DNA of 64,000 bases from Tetramitus jugosus (lineage: Eukaryota > Heterolobosea > Eutetramitea > Acrasida > Vahlkampfiidae). The stretch is from contig OW569385.1 of the NCBI GenBank assembly GCA_937625935.1, positions 62,001 to 126,000 of the forward strand, given 5' to 3'. Both the position numbers and the translations under genes were made by a program. Positions within the stretch are counted from its first letter, which is position 1, and every line of letters starts with the position of its first letter. Positions 9,203-20,937 of the stretch are shown one piece after another. The notes under the pieces were generated by a model that searched no databases, was not told the DNA's origin, and saw only the letters and a list, made by a program, of their open reading frames with translations.

Positions 9203-11110
9203 TCAATCAACTTTATTATTTGACAAAGGTTGATGATTCCAACCAAGCATTTGCATCAGCTTCTCACAAGAAGAATCACACGAACCCAGCAGTGATATGT
9301 CTCTGTAGTTGTCCGTGTCATCCTCCTTGTCAAACACCCCGACCGCATTCATGTTGATGAGCAATCGTGGTACCGTTGGTGCAACCTTGTGAACTAATCC
9401 AGCAACAGGATACACCTGCATCGATGTTCCCATAACAATCAGAAGATCTGCCTTCTTAAAATCAACCTTGCTCATCTGATAGAAACTTTCTGGTAAATCT
9501 TCACCAAAGAAGACGATATCGTGCTTCACCAAACCCTTGTAGGGAATGGATATCTCTTGTGTTGGATTGCACCGATCACAGAACGGTATTTTATCTCTGT
9601 TGACAAGTGGAGAGACATATGTCTGCACATCAAACTTCTTACCACAGTCAATGCATGAAGCTGAAGCAAACGTTCCATGTGCTTCTACTAACATCTCTGG
9701 TGGAATGTTAGCCAATCTCTCCAATCCATCTATATTCTGGGTGTAGCACCGCAGGAGAATACCTTGATCGTGCAGTGTCTTGATGAACTTGTGTGCAACA
9801 GTGGGTTTGTACCTTGGATTCCGAGGATCACCAATCAACTCCTTGGCCAAGGTGAAGTAGGGCCTTGGATCCACATCTCTGAAGTAAGCGAGATCAAAAA
9901 TGTCTTCTGGTTGAGAAAGCTTGAACCCATAATTGCTCAGCGTATAGTACAGACCGACTCCTTTTGTTCTGAAATCGGGTATTCCAGCAGATACAGAGAT
10001 ACCAGCACCTGCAATAATGATCACATTCTTGTATTGATCGAGTTTCATCCGGGCAACCAACTGCTCTACAGTAGGATCACCGTCCAGAACATTCTTCTTC
10101 TCTTCATAGGAGAGACTGGGGTTTGGAGTGTTCTCTGACCGTTCCCTCTCTATTTGTTCTTGCAGACGACGAATGAGTGCTTCGTCACACAGGTCATCAT
10201 CAGACAGCAGGTCCATCAATTGTTCATCATCATACAGTGACTCTGTAGGAGAGTCCAGCACAGAAGAAACAGGAGAGGACGATGTCGAAGCATTGGAAGA
10301 AGTCAACTGAGCATCATTGTCATAGCCAAAACCACCGTCATTGTCATTGCTTGTGTTGCCAAGGATATTGATGTCGTTTATCGCGACATCTTCATCCTCC
10401 TCTGCATACGAGACACCAGCTTCACCAAAAATGCCCACCATATGGTCGTCAACCTCATTATCCTCTTCCGCGCCACCAAAAAACGCCGCCGTAGGTGATT
10501 TTTGGCGCCCAACGAGAGGAAGTGAGGGCAAAGCTGCGCTCATATTTTCTTCTTCGACTTGTTCCAGACAGGTAATGCACTTGTGGCATAAAACCATGCC
10601 TGACGTCAACCGAAAGGACGAAAGGTTCTTCTTGGATGAAAGGGCATGAGACGCACCACAACAAAAGCTCTTGTTGTCAGTCTGTGGAGGCGTCAACAGC
10701 AATGAATCAACCAATTCTTGCCAATAAAATTGGTTCCTTGATGTAATGTTACAAATCTTCTTCTTCTTTTTGTGGTGTTGTTGTTGCTTGGACTTTTGCT
10801 CAAGTAATGGACTTTGTGATGATGAGAAACTTTGATCATCATCTTCCGTCATCACGAGACTTGAGGTGGAGGTCAATCCCATGTGGGAAAAAAAAGGGTC
10901 TTGAATGGGATGGCGGTTGGTCTTGTTCAAAATTTTGGAGACATAGGAACAATCATTACCCAGAGAACATGTACTCTTGATGAAGAATACACATAGGGAG
11001 CACTTGAATTTTGGCCTCACGTAGGGATGTTGGTGATGGTGATGATGAACAGCGGTTGATTGATGATTCATCATTGGTCTTGTGTTATTGTAACAAGAGG
11101 AAGAAGACAT
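9203..11110 (-). CDS. Sirtuin (SIR2 family, class I/SIRT2-like) with extended N terminus
   Basis: This is a 635-residue NAD-dependent deacylase. The catalytic core covers about 350-625: GAGIS (A367-S372 region) and IPDFR bind NAD, TQNIDGLE follows, and the catalytic His is H478 in VEAHGTF. The structural zinc site has CIDC (C486, C489) and CDRC (C511, C514). Then come FFGEDLP, MGTSMQV and LINMN. The long N terminus is low complexity (His, Ser, Asp/Glu) and has a Cys cluster at C37, C40, C48 and C54 that resembles a CCCH zinc finger missing its His (S58 instead), plus CC...C...CHKCITC near 146-184. The substrate is not predictable; deacetylation of histones or tubulin is typical of the family. 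A TTTGGCGG site lies 21 bp upstream of the ATG. Confidence 0.95.
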   Translation of the reverse strand: MSSSSCYNNTRPMMNHQSTAVHHHHHQHPYVRPKFKCSLCVFFIKSTCSLGNDCSYVSKILNKTNRHPIQDPFFSHMGLTSTSSLVMTEDDDQSFSSSQSPLLEQKSKQQQHHKKKKKICNITSRNQFYWQELVDSLLLTPPQTDNKSFCCGASHALSSKKNLSSFRLTSGMVLCHKCITCLEQVEEENMSAALPSLPLVGRQKSPTAAFFGGAEEDNEVDDHMVGIFGEAGVSYAEEDEDVAINDINILGNTSNDNDGGFGYDNDAQLTSSNASTSSSPVSSVLDSPTESLYDDEQLMDLLSDDDLCDEALIRRLQEQIERERSENTPNPSLSYEEKKNVLDGDPTVEQLVARMKLDQYKNVIIIAGAGISVSAGIPDFRTKGVGLYYTLSNYGFKLSQPEDIFDLAYFRDVDPRPYFTLAKELIGDPRNPRYKPTVAHKFIKTLHDQGILLRCYTQNIDGLERLANIPPEMLVEAHGTFASASCIDCGKKFDVQTYVSPLVNRDKIPFCDRCNPTQEISIPYKGLVKHDIVFFGEDLPESFYQMSKVDFKKADLLIVMGTSMQVYPVAGLVHKVAPTVPRLLINMNAVGVFDKEDDTDNYRDISLLGSCDSSCEKLMQMLGWNHQPLSNNKVD

Positions 11111-11314
11111 TTTGCGTGTTGACCAAAAAATTTGGCGGTTAGTCGGGACGGTTTTTTCGAAGCCCCAGATTCAGATTTCCACATATTTCAGGAATCTTGG
11201 ATTCTGTTGTAACAGTCAAGGAAAGGAGTAACTGGTTTTTTGAAAGGAGTTGCTTTCGAGGTTCATACTATAATACATTTTCTTGTGGTATGTGGATTAT
11301 AGAACAACTATTTT

Positions 11315-12226
11315 ATGTCAATTCTATGTTCCATGTTTAGTTCTTCATGTCCTCACGATATCAAAATGGCTATAGAAAACAAAACCAACAATAAACAAAT
11401 GTCCTCGAATCCAAGCAATTCCATCCTGTGGGACTCCTTGATCAGTTCAGACCATCGAAAGAGTAATGACATGAAAAAATTGGACAGCAACGGTCAATAC
11501 TTGCCCTTTGAAGGCTTGACAGTCATCATGCCATTAGAAACCGATCTATCATCGATGCACCAAGACTTGGTAAAAGTAGTTCCAGCTCAGGTTCACGCTT
11601 TGCTACCCTTTGAGAGTTATCATGTGACATTGACTGGAATTCGATGTCGATTTCATTTCAAAACATGTGAAAAATACAATGAGTTTTTGAAGGAGAAACA
11701 TGGAGCTCTAGAAGAGTTGAAGAAAGATTTGCTCCTTGTGAATGAGAGAGCCGAACAAGAAGACACAAATTTAAAATTTGTTCTGGAACATGATGTCAGT
11801 GATACTGAGATGAAGCAGATTACGGCTCATTTGAAACCTGCAGACTTAGCAACCTCTCAATATCTTGATACTGTGGCTCACCATTGTCAAAAGCATTTGG
11901 GTCCGAAATTGTTTCGAAGAAGCCGAAGTCACCTAAGTATGGCCTACAAAGTACCAAACAGTGATGAATTAAGTGAGAGTCAACGAATAGCAATTGCCAG
12001 AGTGGTCAACTCTCATCTCAAAGGACGTGAAATATCATTCGGTAAGGCACATGTCTGTAAATTCAACGACATGCGTAGTTTTACACCATATAAAACAGTG
12101 GCTCTAACAAACGATTCAAACGTTCCAGCACATTTCTTTGGTTCGCAAAAGTTAACTCTCTTATTTTCATTTAGTGTGATAACAAAATTGTATCGGAAAA
12201 GTGAAGTTCTTATTGGATGCGTTTAG
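11315..12226 (+). CDS. 2H phosphoesterase family protein
   Basis: This is a 303-residue protein with the two hallmark motifs of 2H phosphoesterases (LigT/CPDase fold): HVTLT at 103-107 and HLSMA at 206-210, about 100 residues apart as the family expects. The two histidines would act as acid and base on cyclic phosphates or RNA 2',3' ends. Residues 64-75 (PFEGLTVIMPLE) fit the first strand of the fold. The last about 25 residues (LTLLFSFSVITKLY) look less natural and may be read-through of a short unspliced stretch, so the true C terminus is uncertain. The start ATG at 11315 was taken; later Mets exist at residues 7 and 18. Confidence 0.75.
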   Translation: MSILCSMFSSSCPHDIKMAIENKTNNKQMSSNPSNSILWDSLISSDHRKSNDMKKLDSNGQYLPFEGLTVIMPLETDLSSMHQDLVKVVPAQVHALLPFESYHVTLTGIRCRFHFKTCEKYNEFLKEKHGALEELKKDLLLVNERAEQEDTNLKFVLEHDVSDTEMKQITAHLKPADLATSQYLDTVAHHCQKHLGPKLFRRSRSHLSMAYKVPNSDELSESQRIAIARVVNSHLKGREISFGKAHVCKFNDMRSFTPYKTVALTNDSNVPAHFFGSQKLTLLFSFSVITKLYRKSEVLIGCV

Positions 12227-12277
12227 GGCTCCAACATCATGGTGAGGAAGTGATTAATGGATGGAAGAAAGCATGTG

Positions 12278-13183
12278 TCACTGTGGATGATTGTTTCGCT
12301 GGTTATGAAAAGATAGATTACGATGACCCGTGGATGATGCAGTCGGCGGAGTGTCTGTTAGTTCTTGTACTTCTAAATGGTTGTTCGCAGGAGTGAGGTA
12401 AATATGAGAAGTGGAAAGAGGTATTTGTTGAGCTTGTTGTGGCACCAGATTAGAGCCATTATGGTAGCTCAATGCAGGTTGCATCATGATACTACTGGGC
12501 ATGGAGTTCATTTGGGGGTAGTACATGACGTTCGCTGCAGACTGATGCGTGCTGTTCATGAGGCTGTGCGGTGAATTCAGTGGCCGCAACTGATTTTGTA
12601 TTTCGGGGACCAAATTGGAAAGTCGTTGTGGTGCGGGTTGGCTGGGCGGTGTATTTTGCAGCACCTGCGGTGGAAATGAAGAGCTGCCACGCTGTTGTAT
12701 GAGAATGTTCATAATCATCCGATTCCAACCAATCAATTGCTGAATCCTCCGATTCTCCTGTACCACGTGTTGAATGCTTTGTTGAAGCGATTCATTCCGT
12801 TGATAATGAATGAGCTCATTGTCATTGCACTCCAAGTTCAATCGTATGATAGATGGATCCTGCAGTTTCTCACTATTATTATTATCCTGATTCTCACCAC
12901 CACCACCATTGCCTCTATTATCATTGTCACTACTACTACTGCTGCTACTACGACCACTATCACCTATTTCAACAGTATGGACCATATGGTGATGATTACT
13001 GAGCAAGAAAGCTGAGGAAACAAACTGAGGTAGTGAAGAATGAGAGAAAGCTAGCTCTAGTCGTGGATCTTGTTGGGATTGTTGTTGGATCGAGATGGGA
13101 AAGCTTTGACTATAGTCAATGTGAGGAGAAGACGATATGGAATGGTTGGTTATGACAGTGGCGCAATAAGAGTGATGCAGCAT
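12278..13183 (-). CDS. Gln/Asn/Ser-rich protein of unknown function
   Basis: This is a 301-residue low-complexity protein of unknown role. The frame is open to 13204 but that codon is TTG, so I start at the ATG at 13183. It has poly-Ser (about 79-85), Asn/Gly-rich and Gln/Pro-rich tracts and one short ordered-looking segment around ESLQQSIQHVVQENRRIQQL (about 130-150), probably a coiled coil. An upstream minus-strand stretch (about 13250-13380) is open in a frame ending ...VDIEAAVFARLK followed by GTGTGTGA, so a missed 5' exon is possible. I could not find a frame-compatible acceptor. Confidence 0.55.
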   Translation of the reverse strand: MLHHSYCATVITNHSISSSPHIDYSQSFPISIQQQSQQDPRLELAFSHSSLPQFVSSAFLLSNHHHMVHTVEIGDSGRSSSSSSSDNDNRGNGGGGENQDNNNSEKLQDPSIIRLNLECNDNELIHYQRNESLQQSIQHVVQENRRIQQLIGWNRMIMNILIQQRGSSSFPPQVLQNTPPSQPAPQRLSNLVPEIQNQLRPLNSPHSLMNSTHQSAANVMYYPQMNSMPSSIMMQPALSYHNGSNLVPQQAQQIPLSTSHIYLTPANNHLEVQELTDTPPTASSTGHRNLSFHNQRNNHPQ

Positions 13184-13466
13184 ACGATAGCACTCAAACA
13201 ACAAGTTAGTTCTCTCTAATTGTTGCGTTGTTGAGGTTCACACACCTTCAAACGAGCGAAAACAGCTGCCTCAATGTCCACTGGTTTCATTTTTTGCCAG
13301 TTCACTCCTCGGTCCCAATAAGGATGGAGAGATGTCCCAAGTAGGAATCTGTCCAGTTTAGTATTTTCTTGTGAGCTTCCCGTTGAGTCGGGCTAATGAT
13401 TTTTATGGCGCGCAGAAACAATTTACAAGCTCAGTTTTGTGTTGTTGATTTTTTGTTTGAGATCAA

Positions 13467-16210
13467 ATGTCTTTATTTAAGGTGAGAGACTGGTGGAGCA
13501 CAAAATGCGGTACAGAAGAAGAGTTCGATAAGGGATGTCTTTGCGTAGGCAATATTGACAATCAATCCACGAACCAGAAAGGTAGGTCCATTCACTTTGT
13601 CTTTGTCATTAACAGCTTCTTCTAATCAGTTTCTTCTTGCATGTTTATGTGTAATTTCTAATAATGAAGATTATTCTGACAAGGTCTTGACTGGATCCTT
13701 CTCTGGAATTCTGAGAATATACAAACCTCAGAGAAACAAGTTTCAAGTATCTGACTTGCTATTGGAGCAGCAGTTAGAAGGACCCATCATTCAAATGGCA
13801 ATTGGAAGATTCATGGTGTATGTATCACAGTATGAACACATTACTTTTTATTTCTAGCTCGGTTACTCATTCTTCTTCTCTGTTCAATGAGAACAGGAGC
13901 TCTCAGTCCAATGCTCTGGCCGTATTGATGCCCAGAAAGTTGGTGGTGTTTTCGGTCACCAGCTCGACGAGGGATCTCCCGCAAGATTCTGAGACTTCAA
14001 ACGAAGATCAAAGTGGTCTTTCTCAATGTGACTTGACTAGATTGTATGAGCATGATTTGTCTCGTTTGTCCTATAACTTTACCTATGGACCATTTGGTGG
14101 AACATATGGAAAGGATTTCTTCTGTGTTCAGTCATTTGATGGCCAACTAGCTTTTTATGAGCAGGATCACTTTGTTTTTGCTCGATTCATGTCCGATACT
14201 CTGCTCCCTGGACCTCTACTGTACAACAAGAACACGGACTCTTTTATCACCTACAACTCCAACATGGAACTAGAGTCATACAAGTACCAAGTATTGGCCA
14301 CTTCATCGGGGTCAAATGAAAAGGACTCGAGTTCAAGTGGAAAGAAAGTTCAAGTAGATTGGAGTTTGAATTTAGGAGAGGAAATTCTTGATATCCAGGT
14401 GGCTCGATATGGACAAAACCTATCGACCTCTCAAAATGAAATAATTGTCCTGGGAACACGTACATTGTATAGTATTAAGGAAAATGGTAAGTTGGCAGCT
14501 CAGAAAAGATTAGATTTCTTCCCGAGTACCCTCTTTGTTTACAATCAATCCTTGGACCGAGCTGCTGCAAAGCAAAATCTAATGATTGCGACTCATAATC
14601 GAACCCTCATGATCTATCGGGATCCTAAGTTGATATGGGCTGCTGGAACAAGCATTGTCCCAGTGTCGTTGCAACTCGGTACATTTGTAGGAATTAAATC
14701 TATGATTGTTATGTTGGATGATCAAGGAACTCTTTCCGTCAACTACTTGGGTACAGATGCTGTAAGTAATCCTGTCCCTACCATGGAAAGTAAGGAGATT
14801 GATTATGGTGAACTAGAAGATGAACATCGGAAACTGCAATCATTAATTCGCCAAACCCAAAATGCAGGCAAGTTCGAACCCACCGACAAGTTGTTAATAA
14901 GAGCTCAAGTTCCGAACTCTATCGACCAGGAAGTGTACTCCTCTGGTGTCGAACAGAAGAAAAAAGTAACTGTTAAACTCTACCTAGGCTACACTGGAGA
15001 CAATGTTTCGTTAAGTAACATTTGCCTGAATGTGTCTGTCCAACCTCCATTCTCGGTTGCCCAAAGTACGATACAAATCGAATCTCTTCAAGGTGGATCG
15101 CATAGAACTCCAGTGATCATTCCAATCACAATTTATGGAGGATCTCAGATCATACCAACGACATTAACAGCAGAAGTGTTGGCTGTATTTAATGCACCAA
15201 CAGGAGAGCTTCGAACTACTTCTTGTGAATTTCTTCTACCTATGTCTCTGGCTGGTGATGTGATATCACCCAAGAAAACTGGTACCACCAAGATAACAAT
15301 AGACACCAACAGGATGCCTCCACCAATGTCAGCTCTCTTTGAAGACGTTCTCCATAATGTTGATGCAGAAAAAGTTTTGGCAGGTGGTAGTGTACTAACA
15401 TTCAAGTACTCCAATGGCCAAGATGCTACAATACTCGTGTCTAAAACATCAGGTCGATATCGCATACAATCCAACGATCTTGAAACTCTTTGGATCTTAA
15501 CCTCAGAGTTGATACGAAGAGTTGATACTTATTTCTTGAGCATTGGCCAGGAAGATGATTCCCCAGAGCTTTACTCAATGACATTTACAGAGAACTTGCC
15601 CTTTCAGCAATACTTTCAAAAGATTGACGATCATTTTGAACAAAGGGTGTCTCTCAAGAGTGTAAGTGAAAAACTACGGAATTATACTCACCAATTAAGA
15701 GCAATTCAAAAGAGACTTCTCGTTCGGTTCAAGGATAGAAATCCCACTCCTATCAATAATTTGGATATTCTGTTCGACCAAACGTATGAAACTACAATCA
15801 AATTATCCAAAGAAGTGGAAAGATGTCAAGAGAGCTTAGAAGTATCGAGGAGAAACCTCAGTTGCTGCACCAGCCTCATCTTGGCACTTCTAAAGCTCAA
15901 ATTACAATTACCTGACCAAGAGATAGCCATCCTCACTCAATATCTCTCCCCGAATATTGTTGATACCGACGACCATGGCTGGGAGGAGGTGACAGAAGCT
16001 GGAATGACTTATCTACTTCGAACCGTGTTGTCAAAGAGTACCAAAGACAATAATACAATGCCCTCGCCACTTGAAATGCCGCGAGATACTTCAAAGCTCA
16101 AGAAACATATTGCCCTTGTTTATGATAGAATTAGCAAGGGAATGTCACTCACACAGGCAAAGGACAAGAAAAAGAAGAAGAAAAAGGTGCAAAACGAGCA
16201 AGATACATAG
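13467..16210 (+). CDS. BBS9: BBSome subunit BBS9 (PTHB1), three exons
   Basis: Exons 13467-13581, 13670-13817 and 13858-16210 join in frame to 871 residues, close to animal BBS9. Intron 1 (88 nt) begins GTAGGT and intron 2 (only 40 nt) begins GTATGT. The protein opens MSLFKVRDWWSTK...EEFDKGCLCVGNID, the diagnostic BBS9 start, followed by KVLTGSFSGILRIYKPQ. MYEHDLSR-type and GPFGGTYGKDFFCVQSFDGQL blocks of the N-terminal beta-propeller follow, and then ear, platform and helical regions. The C terminus ends in a Lys-rich tail (KKKKKKV). BBS9 is a scaffold of the BBSome, which moves membrane proteins in cilia and flagella, so the organism should make flagella. It converges on NAP1 with 49 bp between stop codons; AATAAA follows its stop. 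Confidence 0.96.
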
Positions 16211-16259
16211 AATAAATAGAGTGTATTGTGATCTTTGTGTACATGAGAATATCTTGTGC

Positions 16260-19200
16260 TTAAGCTCCTTCGTAAGCTTGTCTGTAAATGGAACGCAACA
16301 TGGAATATGGTGTCAATTCTTCGAATACAGACGTATGCATGAATGGTGCCTCTTGAACCAACTTGTCAGCAAAGATGTAGGAAGAGTCAACAATCTTGTC
16401 CGATCCCTTCTGACTTCTCAAATTGAGTAGCAACATTGCTGAGCACTCTGCAAATTTTTCATACATTTGTTCAATGACTCTGAGTTCACTTGACTTGACT
16501 GTGAAGATGGAAACAAGCAATTGATTGAAGCAATCAATAGCCAAATGAGCATTGTTGTTCCAACCCTCCAGATCAGGATTGTAATCATTCTCCTTCCACA
16601 GAGGTGAGCAAGTGAGCAAAACAGCGAATGCAACAGGAAGCATCTCCCATGCAGCCGAGTTCTCAGCCATTCTTGACAAACGAATCTTGAGGGCAGAATC
16701 GGCATTGTATGCAGGAATACCACAATCAGTTGACATCTCATCAATAGACAAGAATTTCTTGTCCATAAACACATTCTCTTCATATTGCTTGTGTGCTGCG
16801 TGAACTACCTTGTAAATAATTGGAATGTTCTGTCTAACGACATCTTCCAATGCCTCATGCAAGTTCTGTCTAAATGCCAAGATGGCACCAATCGAAATAC
16901 ACAGATCCATCAACTTTTCAATACCCTTGAACTTCTTTTCTAGTCCCTTGAGAATATTGTCAGAGTAGAGTGTACTCTCCACTTCCTTCAAATCCTTGAC
17001 GTGCACAGACAACACACCTTGCAACTGTTCAGTCAAATTGTACAATTCATCCAACAAATGCTGATCTAGGACTCTGACACCAAATGGACCAATCAATGTG
17101 GCCAATGCGGTCAACTCTGGCAATCCTACATACTCTTCAGTATTGAAAGAAATGATTGGTGTGGCAGCAGTGGTTGCAAATGTCTTCTTGACACGAGAGT
17201 AGATGAGCTTGTACTTTGAATTGGAGTTTGCGATCAAGTCAGTGTACCATCTGGCATAGGTGATAATGGCATTGTCAGCCACCATCCTTTGCCTGTCCAC
17301 CTCATAAGGTGAATCAATGTACTTCAAGTTGACAAAATGCTTGAGGAAGGCATTCATGACCAAGTCTTCAGTCTTGACTCTCACACACTGTTCAACAAGC
17401 TTGAGAGTCACCATGAAACTGGTCAATTCATTGAGGATGGAGGTTGGTGTTGGGAACTCAATCTGCTTTGCCTTTTCCTTGTTGTTTGGAATTTGAGGAA
17501 CCTTGAGTGCGACACTGGCCACAAACGAGTCAATGTAGCTCTCGAGTCTATTTCTCAAGAACTCTGTTGGATAGTACACGGTGTCAAAGATGACAATCTC
17601 ATCATAACGACCCAGGGTGAACAACAGTTGAGTAAAGTTCTTCTCCAGTGTTCTCATGCTCTTGATTGTCTCCTTCTCGTGGTGATAACTCTCAAAACCT
17701 GGTCTTCGTTCGAGTTCCTTTGCCTTCTCCTTGTTCTCATACTGACCCTTGGTACTGAGCAGCTTGAACAGTTCAGCCTTTTCGGAACCGTTGATCTGCT
17801 TGGACAGCAGAGCATGTCCCTTGTCGCCCCGCAGTTCATCCAACTTTTTCTCAATGGTCTGCGAAAGGAATTCGAGCATCTCATTGGCCAACTCAACAGA
17901 TTGAACACCGACTTGCTTTCTCAACTCTGGATTCAATGTCTTGTGAATGTTATCTGGATAGTAGTCCAAGATACGGATGAACGAAATGGAGAACAATGGT
18001 TGTCTCATCTCACCCTCCAGACCAGACTTGAACATTTCGGACACTTGCTTATGATAATAGTACAGCTCCTTGAGCGATGCTTGCTCTGCCAATTGAATCT
18101 CCACTTCGTCCACGTGACGCGAGAACAGATAGACCTTGGACATGGTGACAAACATTTCACGAACCGTTGGATCGGACATGGCTTGCTTGAATTGGAATCC
18201 GGAGAGGAACGCTTCCAATCTCTTCCAATTCAATCTCATGCTCTGATAGTTGTTGGTAGATGGGTTCTTGAGATCATTGAGCACGCTTTCCATGACGTTT
18301 GGTACTTGACCTTCGAACCACTTCTTGTTGACCTCGTACAGCTCACTGACCTTCTTATGATACAAGTTGCTCAAAATGTTCCTATGATAGATTTGGATGA
18401 CATTCTTGTGCAATAGGCACACGCTCATCAACTCATCCACTAGATAAATCATTTCACCAATGTTTGGATCACGCAGATCCTTGAATTTCTTGGTGGAGAA
18501 CTTTGGTTGAACGCCCAAGTGTCTAAAATACCACATAATCTCCATCTTACTCAATGAGAGAGTAGCGAGAACGAGTTGGAACTTTGGTCCGAGCAATCCA
18601 GGTGAATCCTTCATCATATTCAACAAGGATCTCAACTGCAACAGTAGATACAAGCGTTTTTGCATGTGAACGTCCTGCGAGTTTTGTGCAGACAATTGCA
18701 TTGCATTGTCCAAGCTCTTTTTTTCCTTTTTCAAGTTCATGAATCCAGTCTTGTACTTTTTGGTCAACTCATCATACGGCTCATGAATATAAAAGTATTC
18801 ATCACCATAAATACGCATCAAATACGTGTTTTCCAACACTTTCATCAACAATAGCTCATATGTACGAATCTCCTTGTGTTCACTCTTTTTAAACTTGTTC
18901 AGGAGACCACTGCCCACTCCACCACCACTACTGTTGCTGCTATTGACACTGGCAATGTTGTTTGTGCCACCAGGTGTCATTCCCAGTGCATCCGGACAAC
19001 AAATGAACGTATAAACAATCCATTCACTCATTTGTTCGTGCAATGCAAGGTAAATGTAGGTACTGTCGACCGATGGATATGGAATCTTGTCCGGTTCACT
19101 CAACAACTCCAATGGTCTCTTGTTGGTCAAGTAATGTGTCATTCCTCGATCAAATGCTGGTATGAGGGACAACAAGGCCTTACCTGCATGCGTCTGAATC

Positions 19201-19963
19201 GACACAAATCGTTCTCTAAACGTATCAAACGGTTTACTGTCAAATTCTTTGAACAATTGATGAACGCGGAGAATATTTGGCTCAGCAATACTATTGACAC
19301 GAGTGTACACCAAATTGAACAGTGAGAGCAACAAGAATTTTGTGTCGACACGGTTCATCAACAACACCATTTTCACATAATTGGTCAACACTGTAAAATA
19401 GTCAATAATGGTCAATAGAGTCACTTCATGATCCAAGTCCATTCCACTGCTACTGGCACTGGAGATTTCTTCGAGTGCGGATTGTGCGTGTTGGATCCAA
19501 TCGTTCATTGCTCTAAATGTGTTGTAAATGGGTGTGACTTCCTCTAGGATACTACTGAGATTGTTCTTGATTTGATCATATCCTGGTAACTATCATCGCA
19601 TCATTATTTTTTTTTTTTGTATTATGAGTTTTATTATTGTTGTTGTTGATGTTGATGTTGTTGATAACATGCAAAAATTTTTTATGTGTGAGAAGAGAGA
19701 AAAAAATGTAAAAGCTTTTTGGCGCCAAAAAAAATTTTGATGCCGTGGCGATATATTAAAAAATGACATACTCTTTCGACTTCATCAGTAAATTTGGGAC
19801 AACTTCTTTCGAGGGATTGAAAAATTTGTTTCATGTTGGTTGCGTTCAATATTTGAGGTCTCTTCTTTGGGTCATCAATCGATTTTTTAATGTGATACAA
19901 CCGTTCGAGCAAGCCCTCTGAGTGCTCTCTCAGAATTTGTAGCTTTTCTGCAAATTTTGCCAT
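16260..19963 (-). CDS. NCKAP1: Nck-associated protein 1 / Hem subunit of WAVE complex
   Basis: Exon 1 (19772-19963) encodes MAKFAEKLQILREHSEGLL...FTDEVER. A 182-nt GTATGT...TAG intron (19590-19771) separates it from exon 2 (16260-19589), which starts LPGYDQIKNNLSSILEEV. The junction is phase 0 and yields 1173 residues, the size of NAP1/Hem proteins. The helical body is family-like throughout, for example LLTIIDYFTVLTNYVK, IYLALHEQMSEWIVYTFICCPDAL and EMIYLVDELMSVCLLHK. A short Ser/Gly insertion lies near 260-280. The protein pairs with Sra1/PIR121 in the WAVE regulatory complex, which passes Rac signals to Arp2/3 for pseudopods. The intron contains a perfect TTTTTGGCGCCAAAAA palindrome. Confidence 0.95.
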
Positions 19964-20349
19964 GTTTCAACAGGAAGAAGAAGAAGCTTTTTCTCAAGGG
20001 GGTTTGTTGTTTGTTGTTTGGTGGTGTTTGTATGTACAAAAATCTGATTTTGTTGTTTTTTGTTTGACAAGCATTGAGTGAGTTCCACAAGGCTTTTTTT
20101 TTCACCGACTCATGGTCGTTGAGTTTGACGATGATAGGTGATGTGCGAAATGTTGTGGGCCACCATGACAGATGAAACTGTAAACTTGGTGTGAACGGAA
20201 AGCTTTATCTTTGGGGTGAACCGAATGGTGTGAATGCACTGTGGATGGAAGATAAGCTACATGGATGAGATGTCTCACCAAGATACTGCATGCAGCCAAA
20301 AGGATGACAACAAAAATGAAACAACAAAAACAACAGATGAGAGAAATAT
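19964..20349. other. Intergenic
   Basis: This T-rich stretch is upstream of NAP1 and downstream of the next leftward gene. I see no supported gene. Confidence 0.5.
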
Positions 20350-20937
20350 TTACTCCTTCTTCAAAATATTTTCAATCTTGGACTTGGTCACAGTCTCTGG
20401 TGCAAGCTTTAGTGGAACACCCTCAATCAATGAGTCAAAAAACTCGTCCATGAGGAATTGGCACTATCAATGATAAGGAAAAAAACGAAAAAAAATATCA
20501 GTGTTAGCTCTGAGCGCAACTTGCCATTTAACACTGTGGGAAAAACTTTCAGAAAGAGACACAAAAAAAAACCATCAATGACATACGTCTCGCTTATTCT
20601 TCTCCAACATCTTGCTGCACACTTCTTCAGTGATCGCTTCCTTGTTCTTCTTGATTAGAACCTTGTCATTGTTGTACTTTTTCACAGCAATCTTCACTTG
20701 CTCTTCAATTGGTTCAATCACTATGTGTGTGAAACAACAAAAAAAATTCATGTCGTGTTGTGTGAGCAAAAAAGCTTTAGCTATGATGATGTGAGAGTGT
20801 TTCGATGCAAACATACGGGTCAAATCGGTTTTGTCAACGACAATAGGTGTCGACGTTTCAGCCCTTTGGGACAACTTGGCACCAGCGGCAAGAGCAGCAA
20901 TACTAACAACAGTAGCACCAATTCTTCTGGCCAACAT
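20350..20937 (-). CDS. Small three-exon protein, probable mitochondrial
   Basis: The exons are 20817-20937, 20587-20720 and 20350-20463. Both introns (96 and 123 nt) begin GTATGT and end TAG, and the frames join to 122 residues. The N terminus MLARRIGATVVSIAALAAGAK is a basic then hydrophobic leader, either a mitochondrial presequence or a membrane anchor. The rest is Lys/Glu-rich and helical (EEQVKIAVKKYNNDKVLIKK) and ends LKLAPETVTKSKIENILKKE. I do not recognise the family. The splice model rests on consensus sites and an open frame across all three exons. Confidence 0.75.

Noticed and set aside
12143-12170. Tiny intron near the end of the 2H phosphoesterase gene
   Set aside because: A GTTAAC...TTTAG stretch of 24 nt is too short to accept as an intron without RNA evidence.
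17337-18416. 359-codon frame antisense to NAP1
   Set aside because: It is the mirror of a strongly conserved gene; composition is Leu/His-rich as expected of antisense.
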